Shown here piece by piece: positions 30,658 to 38,638 of a DNA stretch of 64,000 nucleotides. Every line of letters starts with the position of its first letter. Positions within the stretch are counted from its first letter, which is position 1. Source of the DNA: an uncultured Collinsella sp. (GTDB taxonomy: Bacteria > Actinomycetota > Coriobacteriia > Coriobacteriales > Coriobacteriaceae); assembly GCA_900540845.1 (NCBI GenBank), contig UQHS01000005.1, forward strand, positions 1 through 64,000. The letters run 5' to 3'. The notes beneath the pieces are model-generated. The model was given only the letters and a program-made list of their open reading frames with translations. It did no database searches and had not been told where the DNA came from. Made by a program: the position numbers and the translations under genes.

Positions 30658-31650
30658 ATGACCAAGCAGGAGTACGTCAAGAACGTCGTTGCGCAGATTC
30701 TCGAGAAGACGAAGGACACGGGCGGCATCAAACGCGTGGTGTGGGTCGGCGCGGGCGGCTCAAACGGCGGCAACTATCCCGCCCAGTACTTCATGGAGCA
30801 CGAGGCCACCAGCATCGCCTCCTCGAGCTTCACGAGCAACGAGTTCGTTCATGCGACGCCGGCGTATGTGAATGAGAATACCCTGGTGGTAGCCGTTTCC
30901 ATGCGCGGCACGCCCGAGACCATCGTCGCCGCCGAGGTCGCGCGCGAGCACGGCGCCACGACGCTCGGGGTGTATGTGGACGAATCCCGCCTCACCGAGG
31001 TGTGCGACTACCGCGTCCAGTACGACAGCCTCGCCGTGGATGAGTCCAACATGGGCCACACCAATTCCGCCGTGGTGATGATAATCGCGATGGAACTGGT
31101 TGAGCAAACCGAGGGCTACGCTGAGTACGACACGGCGATGGCCGCCTTCGATTTGGTCGATCCCATCTACCGCAAGGCGTTCGACTACTGCCAGCCGCTC
31201 GCCGCGGCTTGGGCCGAGCAGAACGCGGACAAGCCCTGCATCAACGTCATGGCACAAGGTCCGCTGTACGGTGCGGCGTACGTGTTCTCCATCTGCAACG
31301 TGCAGGAGATGCTGCAGATCGACTCCTGCACCATCAACACGTGCGATTTCTTCCACGGGCCCTTTGAGATCCTCGACAAGCGCACCTCGCTGTTCCAGCT
31401 CATTTCCGTTGGTCGTCAGCGCACGAACGACGAGCGCGGCATCCGCTTCGTGAACCAGTACGGCGGCGAGCGCGTCTACCAGCTTGACGCCAAGGAGCTC
31501 GGGCTCAACGACATCAAGGACTCGGTAAGCGAATACTTCAACCACCTGATCTTCTCGCCAATCCTCAACAACGTGTATATGCGCGCGCTGTCCGCGGTGA
31601 CGCATAAGGACTACATGACGCGCAGGTATATGTGGAAGCTTGATTATTAA
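30658..31650 (+). CDS. SIS-domain sugar-amine deglycase 1 (FrlB/GfrF-like)
   Basis: This 330-residue protein has two SIS domains (about residues 25-160 and 195-320) like the 6-phospho-deglycases that split fructoselysine or glucoselysine 6-phosphate. The first SIS domain has the sugar-phosphate loop GAGGSNGGNYPAQ and SMRGTPET. The active-site segment reads CDFFHGPFEIL, with Asp where the second deglycase of this window has Glu (GEYFHGPFEVT). Both end in RRYMWKL-x-Y. It is alone behind a GntR site and divergent from gntR, and likely uses the product of the PTS encoded from 33064. The exact substrate is unknown. Confidence 0.88.
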   Translation: MTKQEYVKNVVAQILEKTKDTGGIKRVVWVGAGGSNGGNYPAQYFMEHEATSIASSSFTSNEFVHATPAYVNENTLVVAVSMRGTPETIVAAEVAREHGATTLGVYVDESRLTEVCDYRVQYDSLAVDESNMGHTNSAVVMIIAMELVEQTEGYAEYDTAMAAFDLVDPIYRKAFDYCQPLAAAWAEQNADKPCINVMAQGPLYGAAYVFSICNVQEMLQIDSCTINTCDFFHGPFEILDKRTSLFQLISVGRQRTNDERGIRFVNQYGGERVYQLDAKELGLNDIKDSVSEYFNHLIFSPILNNVYMRALSAVTHKDYMTRRYMWKLDY

Positions 31651-31664
31651 ACATCTATAACGAG

Positions 31665-31680
31665 TATAACGTCTGTTATA
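31665..31680. promoter_or_regulatory. Candidate operator TATAAC-N4-GTTATA
   Basis: Perfect six-base arms surround GTCT between deglycase 1 and the DMT gene, with another TATAAC 9 bases upstream. Closely similar sequence lies before gntR at 37865-37884, which suggests a shared regulator. Confidence 0.45.
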
Positions 31681-31716
31681 GTGAGAGAAATGGGGTTCGA
31701 GGAGAGGACAGAAGCC

Positions 31717-32775
31717 ATGCCGAGCAATAAAGGATACGTGATGGTGCTGATTGCGGCGCTCATGTGGGGCAGCATCGGCATCTTTGTGAACAGTCTCGCG
31801 GCGTGTGGCCTCTCCTCTGTGAGCATTGCGGCGCTTCGCCTGTTGGTGGGCGCCGTTCTGCTTATCCCGGTGCTCGTGGTGATGGGGATGCGCGGCGCTG
31901 GGGTCGCGGCAGGGCGGCCGGCTTCGCCCCTCGCCCTGTTCCGGGCGACTCCCCGGACGCTGTTCGCGAGCGCCCTGGTGGGCATTGTGGGGCTGGCGTT
32001 TGCCAATTTGGGCTACTACATCTCGATGGGCGAGGTTGGGATGTCGACGGCGTCGGTTTTGCTATATACGTCGCCGGTGTTTGGCGTGGTGCTGGGACGC
32101 ATGCTGTATCGCGAGGAAGTGACGCCCGGCAAGCTGCTCTCGGTGGTGCTCAACATAGTCGGGTGCGTGCTCGCGGTGACAAACGGCGACTTCACTGGGC
32201 TCAGCTTTTCGGTTCTCGGCGTGGCGTCGGGTGTCTTTGCGGGGTTCATGGGGGCGCTGCTCGCCGTGTTTAGCAAGATGGCGACCGAGCGCATGCATCC
32301 TTTGGCAGTGACCTTTTACGGATTCCTGTTTGGCGGCACCGTTATGCTGTGCATGGCGTATCCCTGGGCAGACGTGCGGGCCGCGATGAGTCCGCAGCTC
32401 GGGGTGCTCCTGCTCGCCTTTGGCCTGATCCCGACGGCGCTTGCGTACATCTTCTATATGAACGGTCTGTCCATGGGGCTCGAGGCGTCGAAGGTTCCGG
32501 TTATCGCCTCGTTTGAGACGGTCGCGACGGTTTTGGTGGGCATTTGCCTGTATGCGGAGGATGCGGGCTCGGTTAAGGTGCTGGGCATCTGCCTGGTCCT
32601 CCTCTCGATCTTTGTGATGAACATGAACGTGGAACGGATTCGCGAAAGCAAGATTGCAGGCCACGTGGCGGAGTCCATGGCGTTTAGCGGCAGCGCTTGG
32701 CGTCAGGCGAAGATCTCCGCATATGACGAGTTCGTCAACAGTGGCGACTGGCAGACCTGGGTGGCCCCGCGTTAG
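31717..32775 (+). CDS. EamA/DMT-family transporter
   Basis: The 352-residue protein has about ten membrane segments as two EamA repeats (starting near ALMWGSIGIFVNSLA and GVFAGFMGALLAVFS). Such proteins usually export amino acids or other small metabolites. The start at 31717 follows GAGGAGAGG; ATG and GTG starts further up lack sites. It lies between the two SIS deglycase loci, so it may export the amino acid released by deglycation, which is inference. The C-terminal tail ends SGDWQTWVAPR, and the bases for this end form the first of three copies of GGCGACTGGCAGACC that continue into the intergenic gap. Confidence 0.88.
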   Translation: MPSNKGYVMVLIAALMWGSIGIFVNSLAACGLSSVSIAALRLLVGAVLLIPVLVVMGMRGAGVAAGRPASPLALFRATPRTLFASALVGIVGLAFANLGYYISMGEVGMSTASVLLYTSPVFGVVLGRMLYREEVTPGKLLSVVLNIVGCVLAVTNGDFTGLSFSVLGVASGVFAGFMGALLAVFSKMATERMHPLAVTFYGFLFGGTVMLCMAYPWADVRAAMSPQLGVLLLAFGLIPTALAYIFYMNGLSMGLEASKVPVIASFETVATVLVGICLYAEDAGSVKVLGICLVLLSIFVMNMNVERIRESKIAGHVAESMAFSGSAWRQAKISAYDEFVNSGDWQTWVAPR

Positions 32776-32887
32776 GCCGCAGCGATTGGCGGGCTAGGCG
32801 ACTGCCAGACCGGCGCGGCCGCGCGTTAAGATGCGATGGCTGGCAGGTCGGGGTAATACTTCGGTAAGTCGCGGCGACTGGCAGACC
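32743..32887. repeat. Three copies of a 15-base motif overlapping a gene end
   Basis: GGCGACTGGCAGACC occurs at 32743-32757, 32797-32811 (one mismatch) and 32873-32887. Each is followed by a CG-rich stretch and CGTTA. The first copy encodes the C-terminus of the DMT protein and the other two lie after the stop. This looks like local duplication of a gene end. Confidence 0.65.
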
Positions 32888-33008
32888 AACGCCCCCCCGT
32901 TACACCGCGATGAACGCCCTGTCTCGAACCGATTTCTTTCGGGTGAACGGTTGATTTCTAACCGCAAACGGCATAAGCACGCCAAATCTCTCGCGCTACA
33001 CTCAAGAC

Positions 33009-33038
33009 TATAGACATGACATAACAAACGTCTATAAT
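33009..33038 (+). promoter_or_regulatory. Likely promoter and dyad of the second PTS operon
   Basis: A perfect -10 TATAAT lies at 33033-33038, 25 bases before the IIAB start codon, inside the inverted repeat TATAGAC (33009-33015) and GTCTATA (33030-33036). I see no strong -35. The dyad could be the operator of one of the two flanking GntR regulators. Confidence 0.5.
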
Positions 33039-33063
33039 GACCATAACGACTTAAGGAGGAGTG

Positions 33064-33981
33064 ATGAATCAGATTATTCTGGCATCGCACGGCGGGCTCG
33101 CCGAAGGCGCCCGCGACACCCTTTCGATGGTGCTCGGCGACGTTTCGAACGTCCATGTGGCGACGCTCGCCCGCGACGACAAGGAGCCCATTTCGAAGGA
33201 GGTCGAGCGACTTGTTGCGTCGTTCGACGCCAATGACGCCGTGTACGTCTGCACCGACATGCTCGGCAGCAGCGTGAACAACTCGGTTGTCGAGCTCATG
33301 AACAACGGCGCCAAGATCACCGTCATCAGCGGCATGAACATGCCCCTGATGCTCTCGCTCGCAATCGCCCAGGGCCCGCTTTCCGCCGCTGAGCTGCGCG
33401 TCATCGTGCGCGAGGCCCGCGCCGGCCTGGTGAACTGCGCCGAGCCCGAGGAGCCCGTCGCCGCTCCCGCCAAGAAGCGCGCGGTCGCAGGCAAGGGTGG
33501 CAAGGCCAACATCGTCCTGGCTCGACTCGACTACCGCCTCCTGCATGGCCAGGTCGTGTTCTCGTGGGTGAACAGCGTTGCGGCCCAGCGCATCATCGTC
33601 GTCGATAGCGCCGCCGCCAACGACGAGATCAAGAAGGGCGCCCTCAAGCTCGCCAAGCCCGCGGGCGTGTACCTGAACGTCTACACCGTTGAGAAGGCCC
33701 TCTCCAAGATGGACAAGCTCAACACCTTGGGCGAGAACGTCATGTTCGTCTTTGGCAACGTGCACGAGATGCTCGAGTTCCTCACCGCCTACAAGCTGCC
33801 CGAGGTCAACTTCGGCGCTGCGGCGAACCACGACGGCGCCGAGCCCGTGGGCGGCAAGGATAGCTCCGTGTTCCTCGACGCCGCCGAGAAGGCCGACGCG
33901 GCCAAGATCCTCGACCTGGGCGTCAAGGTCTACGAGCAGCAGACCCCCACGCAGCCCCGTACGGATATCACCTCGTTCTAA
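33064..33981 (+). CDS. PTS mannose-family IIAB fusion
   Basis: The 305-residue protein fuses a IIA domain (about residues 1-125, phosphorylated at His9 in LASHGGLAEG) to a IIB domain (about 147-305, His161 in LDYRLLHGQV) through an Ala/Pro/Lys-rich linker. It would pass phosphate from HPr to the incoming sugar. The start at 33064 sits behind AAGGAGG. It heads the operon IIAB-IIC-IID-deglycase. Confidence 0.94.
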   Translation: MNQIILASHGGLAEGARDTLSMVLGDVSNVHVATLARDDKEPISKEVERLVASFDANDAVYVCTDMLGSSVNNSVVELMNNGAKITVISGMNMPLMLSLAIAQGPLSAAELRVIVREARAGLVNCAEPEEPVAAPAKKRAVAGKGGKANIVLARLDYRLLHGQVVFSWVNSVAAQRIIVVDSAAANDEIKKGALKLAKPAGVYLNVYTVEKALSKMDKLNTLGENVMFVFGNVHEMLEFLTAYKLPEVNFGAAANHDGAEPVGGKDSSVFLDAAEKADAAKILDLGVKVYEQQTPTQPRTDITSF

Positions 33982-34041
33982 GTTTTGGCATGCACCCCGC
34001 GATAGGGGATGAGATATGCACTCATTGAAAGGAGAAAGGTA

Positions 34042-34839
34042 ATGGATACGCTCGTTAGCGCGATCCTCGTTGGCCTCGTCGGCGTCTTTTGTATGCTCGA
34101 CTCTCGCCTGCTCGGTCGCTTGAACTTTGAGCAGCCGCTCATCGGCGCCACCCTCGTCGGTCTGGTGTTGGGCGATATGCCCACCGGCCTGGCCGTCGGC
34201 GCTGCCGTCGAGCTCGTCAGCATGGGTCTCGTGCAGGTTGGCGCGGCTGTTCCGCCGGATATGGTTCTGGGCGGCATCGTTGCCTCCGCATTCGCCTGCC
34301 TCACCGGCGCCTCCGCCGAGACTGCGATGACCATCGCCATACCGGTCGCCGTGCTCGGTCAGCTGCTCGGCATCGTGTTCCGCTCCATCATCGCAGCGCT
34401 CACCCACGTCGCCGACGCCGCCATCGAGGAGGGCAAGTTCAAGAAGGCGTACCGCATGCACATCGTCGCCGGTACCGTCCTGTACTCCCTCATGTACTTC
34501 CTGCCCATCTTTGCCGCTGTTTACGTGGGCACCGACGTGGTCCAGATGGTTGTCGACATGATCCCGGCTTGGGTCACCGACGGTCTGAACGTCGCCTCCA
34601 AGGTCCTCACCGCCTACGGCCTGGCCTTGCTGCTTTCCATGATGCTCAACAAGGGCATGACGGTCTTCCTCTTCTTGGGCTTCATGCTCGCCTCCTACCT
34701 CGGCCTGTCCGTGATCGCCGTCGCCATCTTCGGTGTCATCCTGGCCCTCATCCTCATGAGCATCAAGTATGCCCACAACGGCGCGCTTGCCACCGCTGGT
34801 GCCGGCGCCGACTACGATCCGCTTGAAGACGACGAGTAA
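34042..34839 (+). CDS. PTS mannose-family IIC component
   Basis: The 265-residue membrane protein has about eight hydrophobic segments. Family blocks include RLNFEQPLIGATLVGLVLGD and GGIVASAFACLTGASAE. The start at 34042 follows GAAAGGAGAAAGG. It is 60 bases after IIAB and 13 before IID. Confidence 0.92.
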   Translation: MDTLVSAILVGLVGVFCMLDSRLLGRLNFEQPLIGATLVGLVLGDMPTGLAVGAAVELVSMGLVQVGAAVPPDMVLGGIVASAFACLTGASAETAMTIAIPVAVLGQLLGIVFRSIIAALTHVADAAIEEGKFKKAYRMHIVAGTVLYSLMYFLPIFAAVYVGTDVVQMVVDMIPAWVTDGLNVASKVLTAYGLALLLSMMLNKGMTVFLFLGFMLASYLGLSVIAVAIFGVILALILMSIKYAHNGALATAGAGADYDPLEDDE

Positions 34840-34852
34840 GGAGGAATACGTC

Positions 34853-35701
34853 ATGGCTACCGAAACCACCGAGATGACTACCACCGACGTTTCGCTCAAC
34901 AAGAAGATTTGGCAGTTCTTCTGGCGTTCCTGGGCCATTCAGGACTCCTGGAACTACGAGCGTCAGATGAACATGGGCTTCCTGTACGGCATGGTCCCCA
35001 CCATCGACCGCTGCTACCCCAACGAGAGCGATCCCAAGCAGCTCGAGGCCAAGAAAGAGGCCTACCGTCGTCACATGGCGTTCTACAACTGCACCCCGCA
35101 GACGAGCGCCTTCGTCCTCGGCCTCGCCGCCTCCATGGAGGAGCAGTACGCCAAGGACTCCGAGTCCCTCAACCCCGATTCCATCAACGCGATCAAGACA
35201 TCGCTCATGGGTCCGCTCTCCGGCATCGGTGACTCTTTCTTCCAGGGCACCATCCGCGTCATCGCGTTCGGCCTAGGCGTGCAGCTGGCTCAGCAGGGCT
35301 CTATCATGGGTCCGATCCTGGCCATGATCATCTCGATCATTCCCTCCGCGCTCATCACCTGGTTCGCCGCGAAGATCGGTTATCAGGGCGGCCACGAGTA
35401 CCTGGGCAAGCTTCAGGGTGGCAACACCATGGACAAGCTCATGTACGTCTGCGGCATTGTGGGCCTCATGTCCGTCGGCGCCATGGTCGCGACTCTCATT
35501 GGCGCAACGACTCCCGCCACCTTCTCCGCGGGCACCGTGGTTGTCCAGGACATCCTCGACTCCATCATGCCCAACATGATTCCGCTGGCTCTCACCGGCA
35601 TCATGTACTGGCTCATCAAGAAGGGCGTCAACACCGGTTGGCTCCTCGTGATCGCCATCGTGGGCGGCATTGCCCTCTCCGCTCTGGGCATCCTCGCCTA
35701 G
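34853..35701 (+). CDS. PTS mannose-family IID component
   Basis: The 282-residue protein has the motif MGPLSGIGDSFFQGTI (about residues 120-135) and C-terminal membrane segments. Its cytoplasmic N-terminal region is QFFWRSWAIQDSWNYERQM. The start follows AAGGAGG. A strong GC hairpin (35763-35796) separates it from the next gene. Confidence 0.92.
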   Translation: MATETTEMTTTDVSLNKKIWQFFWRSWAIQDSWNYERQMNMGFLYGMVPTIDRCYPNESDPKQLEAKKEAYRRHMAFYNCTPQTSAFVLGLAASMEEQYAKDSESLNPDSINAIKTSLMGPLSGIGDSFFQGTIRVIAFGLGVQLAQQGSIMGPILAMIISIIPSALITWFAAKIGYQGGHEYLGKLQGGNTMDKLMYVCGIVGLMSVGAMVATLIGATTPATFSAGTVVVQDILDSIMPNMIPLALTGIMYWLIKKGVNTGWLLVIAIVGGIALSALGILA

Positions 35702-35762
35702 CAGCTCACCCGCACCACCCTGCTCGCTCGTCCTGAGCTTGTCGGGCACCGCAACCCCCAAG

Positions 35763-35796
35763 GGGCCGGGCGGTTCTGAACTGCGCCGCCCGGTCC
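35763..35796 (+). other. Intercistronic hairpin between IID and deglycase 2
   Basis: GGGCCGGGCGG pairs with CCGCCCGGTCC around a 12-base loop, with no T-run. It may be an mRNA processing or stability site that sets the level of the deglycase relative to the transporter. Confidence 0.5.
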
Positions 35797-35860
35797 ACCC
35801 TCAGGTATCAATGCGCTGATGAAGGCAGTTTCAGCGCGAACATACGAAAGGAAGCACGTA

Positions 35861-36844
35861 ATGTACGAGATCGACCTTAGCCTCCCCAAGCAGATTGTCG
35901 CCGACGTCCTGTCCAAGCATGAGATCCACAGCGTTGCCTTCGTTGGCTGCGGCGCCTCCATGTCCGACCTGTATCCGGCCAAGTACTTCCTGGCCAACAA
36001 CACGGACAAGCTGAATGTTCAGATCTTCACCGCCAACGAGTTCAACTACGACACCCCGAAGTGGGTTGGCGAGCACACCTTCGTCATCACCTGCTCCCTC
36101 GGTGGCTCCACGCCCGAGACCGTCGAGGCCAACAAGACCGCCAAGAAGCACAACTGCCCGGTCGTTGCCCTCACCAACAAGGCCGGCTCTGCGCTCACCG
36201 AGGGCGTTGACCACGTGATCATCCACGGCTTCCACGCCAACTTCGCCGCCAAGTGCGAGAAGCCCGGCTATGCCATGGCGCTCGCCCTCGAGATCCTTCA
36301 GCAGACCGAGGGGTACGACCACTACGACGACATGGTCACCGGTCTCACCAACGTCTTCGAGCTGTGCGAGAAGTCCGCTCAGCAGGCCGAGAAGGTCGCC
36401 GAGCAGTTCGCCCAGGACTTCAAGGACGACGAGATGATCTACTTCATGGCCTCCGGTGCCTCCGAGAAGATGGCCTACTCTCACGCCGCCTTCCTCTTCA
36501 CCGAGATGCAGTGGATCGACGCCGCCGCCTACAACACCGGCGAGTACTTCCACGGCCCGTTTGAGGTGACCACCCCCGGCAAGCCTTACGTCTTCTTCAT
36601 GTCCGATGGCGCCACCCGCCCGATGGACGCCCGCGCCCTCACCTTCCTGGAGCGCATGGGTGCCAAGGTCGCCCTCATCGACTCCAAGGACTACGGTCTG
36701 GCCGACGCCGTTCCCGCGAGCGTCGTGACCTACTTCAACCCGCTGCTGCACCTCGCTGTCATGCGCGTGTACGGCAACAAGATCGCTGAGGCTCGTCAGC
36801 ACCCGCTGACCAAGCGTCGCTACATGTGGAAGCTCACCTACTAA
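35861..36844 (+). CDS. SIS-domain sugar-amine deglycase 2 (FrlB/GfrF-like)
   Basis: The 327-residue protein has two SIS domains. The first shows VAFVGCGASMSDLYPAKYF and TCSLGGSTPET, and the catalytic segment is NTGEYFHGPFEVT with the expected Glu and His. It ends KRRYMWKLTY. In the Salmonella gfr operon a mannose-type PTS is followed by two such deglycases acting on fructoselysine- and glucoselysine-6-phosphate. The layout here, PTS then SIS2 with SIS1 nearby, is alike. The start at 35861 follows AAAGGA. Confidence 0.9.
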   Translation: MYEIDLSLPKQIVADVLSKHEIHSVAFVGCGASMSDLYPAKYFLANNTDKLNVQIFTANEFNYDTPKWVGEHTFVITCSLGGSTPETVEANKTAKKHNCPVVALTNKAGSALTEGVDHVIIHGFHANFAAKCEKPGYAMALALEILQQTEGYDHYDDMVTGLTNVFELCEKSAQQAEKVAEQFAQDFKDDEMIYFMASGASEKMAYSHAAFLFTEMQWIDAAAYNTGEYFHGPFEVTTPGKPYVFFMSDGATRPMDARALTFLERMGAKVALIDSKDYGLADAVPASVVTYFNPLLHLAVMRVYGNKIAEARQHPLTKRRYMWKLTY

Positions 36845-36888
36845 TCGCGCCTTGTGCGGATTGGCAGACATGAGTATTTGACTCGACT

Positions 36889-36923
36889 GGGGCGGTCCTT
36901 CGGGGTCGCCCCTCTATTGTTTT
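36889..36923 (+). terminator. Intrinsic terminator of the second PTS operon
   Basis: GGGGCGGTCC-TTCG-GGGTCGCCCC forms a stem with a UUCG tetraloop and two wobble pairs. A T-rich TCTATTGTTTT follows. Confidence 0.85.
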
Positions 36924-36964
36924 CGGCTCTGTCCCGGCCCGCTGCCCCTGGCCCGCCCCTGTCT

Positions 36965-37021
36965 CGAGTGAGCGCTTTTCCTACGAAAAAGGGGCCGAAA
37001 TGTAGGGATAACGCACACTCG
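36965..37021. repeat. 57-bp hairpin repeat, copy 3
   Basis: The left end is CGAGTGAGCGCTTTTCCTACG and the right end CGCACACTCG. It is the least symmetric copy, but the length is again 57 bases. Confidence 0.8.
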
Positions 37022-37167
37022 GCAAGAGGATGGGGGCTGAGGATGGGCTGTCGCGGGGCGGCGGCTGGGGACGGGTTGCTGCAGGGTGGCGACGGAGGCA
37101 GTGCTCGGGGGTGGCGTCGTCCGGTGGGCGAATAAGAAGTGTTTCTGTTTGGGGAGAGGAGAACAAG

Positions 37168-37803
37168 ATGATCAAAGCGGTGATGTTTGACATGGATGGC
37201 GTGCTGGTCGACACGGAGTGGTTCTACAACCGTCGCCGGTGCGCATATCTTGAGACGAAGGGTTTTGTGTTCGATGAGATCCCCGATTTGTCGGGCACGA
37301 ACGATATCTACGTCTGGGAGTACTTCGAGCCGGACAACCCGCAGCGCCGAGCGGAGCTCAAGCGCGAGTACGTCGAGGAGTACATGCCGGCGCACCCGGT
37401 GCCCTACGACGAGCTCAAGAACGCGGACGCCAAGCCGGTTATGGAAGCGCTGCGTGAACGCGGCGTCGTGAGTGCGATTGCGAGCTCGGGGCAGCCGGAG
37501 ATCATCGACGAGCTCATCGAGGCCGCCGATTTGCGCGATGTGCTCGTGGCGACGGTAAGCGGACATGAGGTCGCGGCCTTCAAGCCCGATCCGGCTGTGT
37601 ACCTGCGCACGATGGAGCTGCTGGGCCTCGAACCCGACGAGTGCCTGGTGGTTGAGGACTCGCCGCTGGGCATCGAGGCGGGCAAGCGTGCCGGCTGTCG
37701 CGTGCTGGCGCTGCGTCCACACGAGGGCGTGACGCTCGATCAGACGGGCGCCGACCGCATCATCGATTCGCTGTGGGACCTTTTGGAAGAGGCCACGGCA
37801 TAA
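37168..37803 (+). CDS. HAD-superfamily sugar phosphatase (beta-phosphoglucomutase-like)
   Basis: The 211-residue protein has HAD motifs MFDMDGVLVDTEWF near the N-terminus, a Ser in AIASSGQPE, a Lys in AAFKPDPAVY and the metal motif VVEDSPLGIEAG. The cap and the DGVLVDTE form match the PGMB-like group that acts on small phospho-sugars. The start at 37168 follows GGGGAGAGGAG. It lies between the PTS operon and gntR and may remove phosphate from an overflow sugar phosphate, which is inference. Confidence 0.9.
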   Translation: MIKAVMFDMDGVLVDTEWFYNRRRCAYLETKGFVFDEIPDLSGTNDIYVWEYFEPDNPQRRAELKREYVEEYMPAHPVPYDELKNADAKPVMEALRERGVVSAIASSGQPEIIDELIEAADLRDVLVATVSGHEVAAFKPDPAVYLRTMELLGLEPDECLVVEDSPLGIEAGKRAGCRVLALRPHEGVTLDQTGADRIIDSLWDLLEEATA

Positions 37804-37864
37804 CTGTGTGTAGAAATGGAGTGTCGGTAAATATAAGGTCTCGACACATATCATTATGGAAGAG

Positions 37865-37884
37865 GTTATACTTATAACGTTATA
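37865..37884. promoter_or_regulatory. Candidate operator in front of gntR
   Basis: Two overlapping dyads, GTTATA-CT-TATAAC and the perfect palindrome TATAACGTTATA, lie 25-44 bases before the gntR start. The same half-site TATAAC occurs at 31665-31680. The arrangement suggests autoregulation. Confidence 0.5.
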
Positions 37885-37908
37885 TACAAATCTGATTTGA
37901 GGCAGATC

Positions 37909-38631
37909 ATGGCCAAGTCCAAAAACGCTCCCCTATACCAGCAGATTTTCGAGGAGATCAAGGGCGCTATCGAAGCGGGCGAATATGTCCCCAAGGAGCG
38001 CATCCCCTCCGAGCCTGAGCTGGCGGTGAAATACGGCGTGAGCCGCATCACGGTGCGCCGCGCCGTTGAGGATCTGTGCGCCGAGGGCTACCTGGTAAAA
38101 CAGCAGGGACGAGGCACCTTTGTGAGCACGCCTCACATCAACCGCCGCCTTTTGCAGTACACCGTCGCCCGCAGCTTCACCGATGTGTGCCGCGACAACG
38201 ATATGGTTCCGGGCGCCCACGTGATCAACCGCCTGATCGTGCCGGTCCGTTCGGAAGAGGCAAAGTTCTTCGGCCTCGATGAACAGGCGCTGCTGCTGTA
38301 TATCCAGCGCATCCGAACCGCCGACGGGCAGCCCATTTTTGAGGAGAACGTCTTTTTGCCCTATGAGGGCTATCAGGAGCTGCTCACCATGGACCTCGAG
38401 GACATCTCGCTGTTCGACTGCATCACGCAGGTGGGCGGGCGTCGTCCCGAGCGCACGCCCCAGCGCACCGTCGAGGCGGTTCGCGCCTCGCAGGAGCAGG
38501 CGTCGAGGCTGGCGATATCGGCGGGCGATCCGCTGCTGTTTTTGAACGCCTGCTTTGCCGACAAAGACGACAACCCCGTGTGCATCGGCCGTCAGTATTA
38601 CGTGGGAAGCCGCTATCGGTTCGTGCTGTAG
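37909..38631 (+). CDS. GntR-family regulator (HutC subfamily), downstream of the PTS/deglycase island
   Basis: The 240-residue protein has a winged helix (KERIPSEPELAVKYGVSRITVRRAVEDLCAEGYLV) and a UTRA domain with PIFEENVFLPYEGYQELL. The start at 37909 follows GAGG. It lies downstream of the HAD gene, and its own leader carries TATAAC-type dyads similar to one before the DMT gene. It probably controls all or part of the deglycase island. Its stop is seven bases from the convergent YitT gene. Confidence 0.92.
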   Translation: MAKSKNAPLYQQIFEEIKGAIEAGEYVPKERIPSEPELAVKYGVSRITVRRAVEDLCAEGYLVKQQGRGTFVSTPHINRRLLQYTVARSFTDVCRDNDMVPGAHVINRLIVPVRSEEAKFFGLDEQALLLYIQRIRTADGQPIFEENVFLPYEGYQELLTMDLEDISLFDCITQVGGRRPERTPQRTVEAVRASQEQASRLAISAGDPLLFLNACFADKDDNPVCIGRQYYVGSRYRFVL

Positions 38632-38638
38632 CGCGGGT

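Larger units (their letters stand above)
36845..37167. other. Intergenic region with terminator and hairpin repeat
   Basis: This 323-base gap has a terminator (36889-36923), the 57-bp hairpin repeat copy 3 (36965-37021) and a G-rich stretch before the HAD gene. I see no gene. Confidence 0.65.

Noticed and set aside
32794..34938. A 714-codon open frame antisense to the second PTS operon
   Set aside because: It mirrors the PTS genes, begins in non-coding sequence, lacks a ribosome site and shows no recognised motif.
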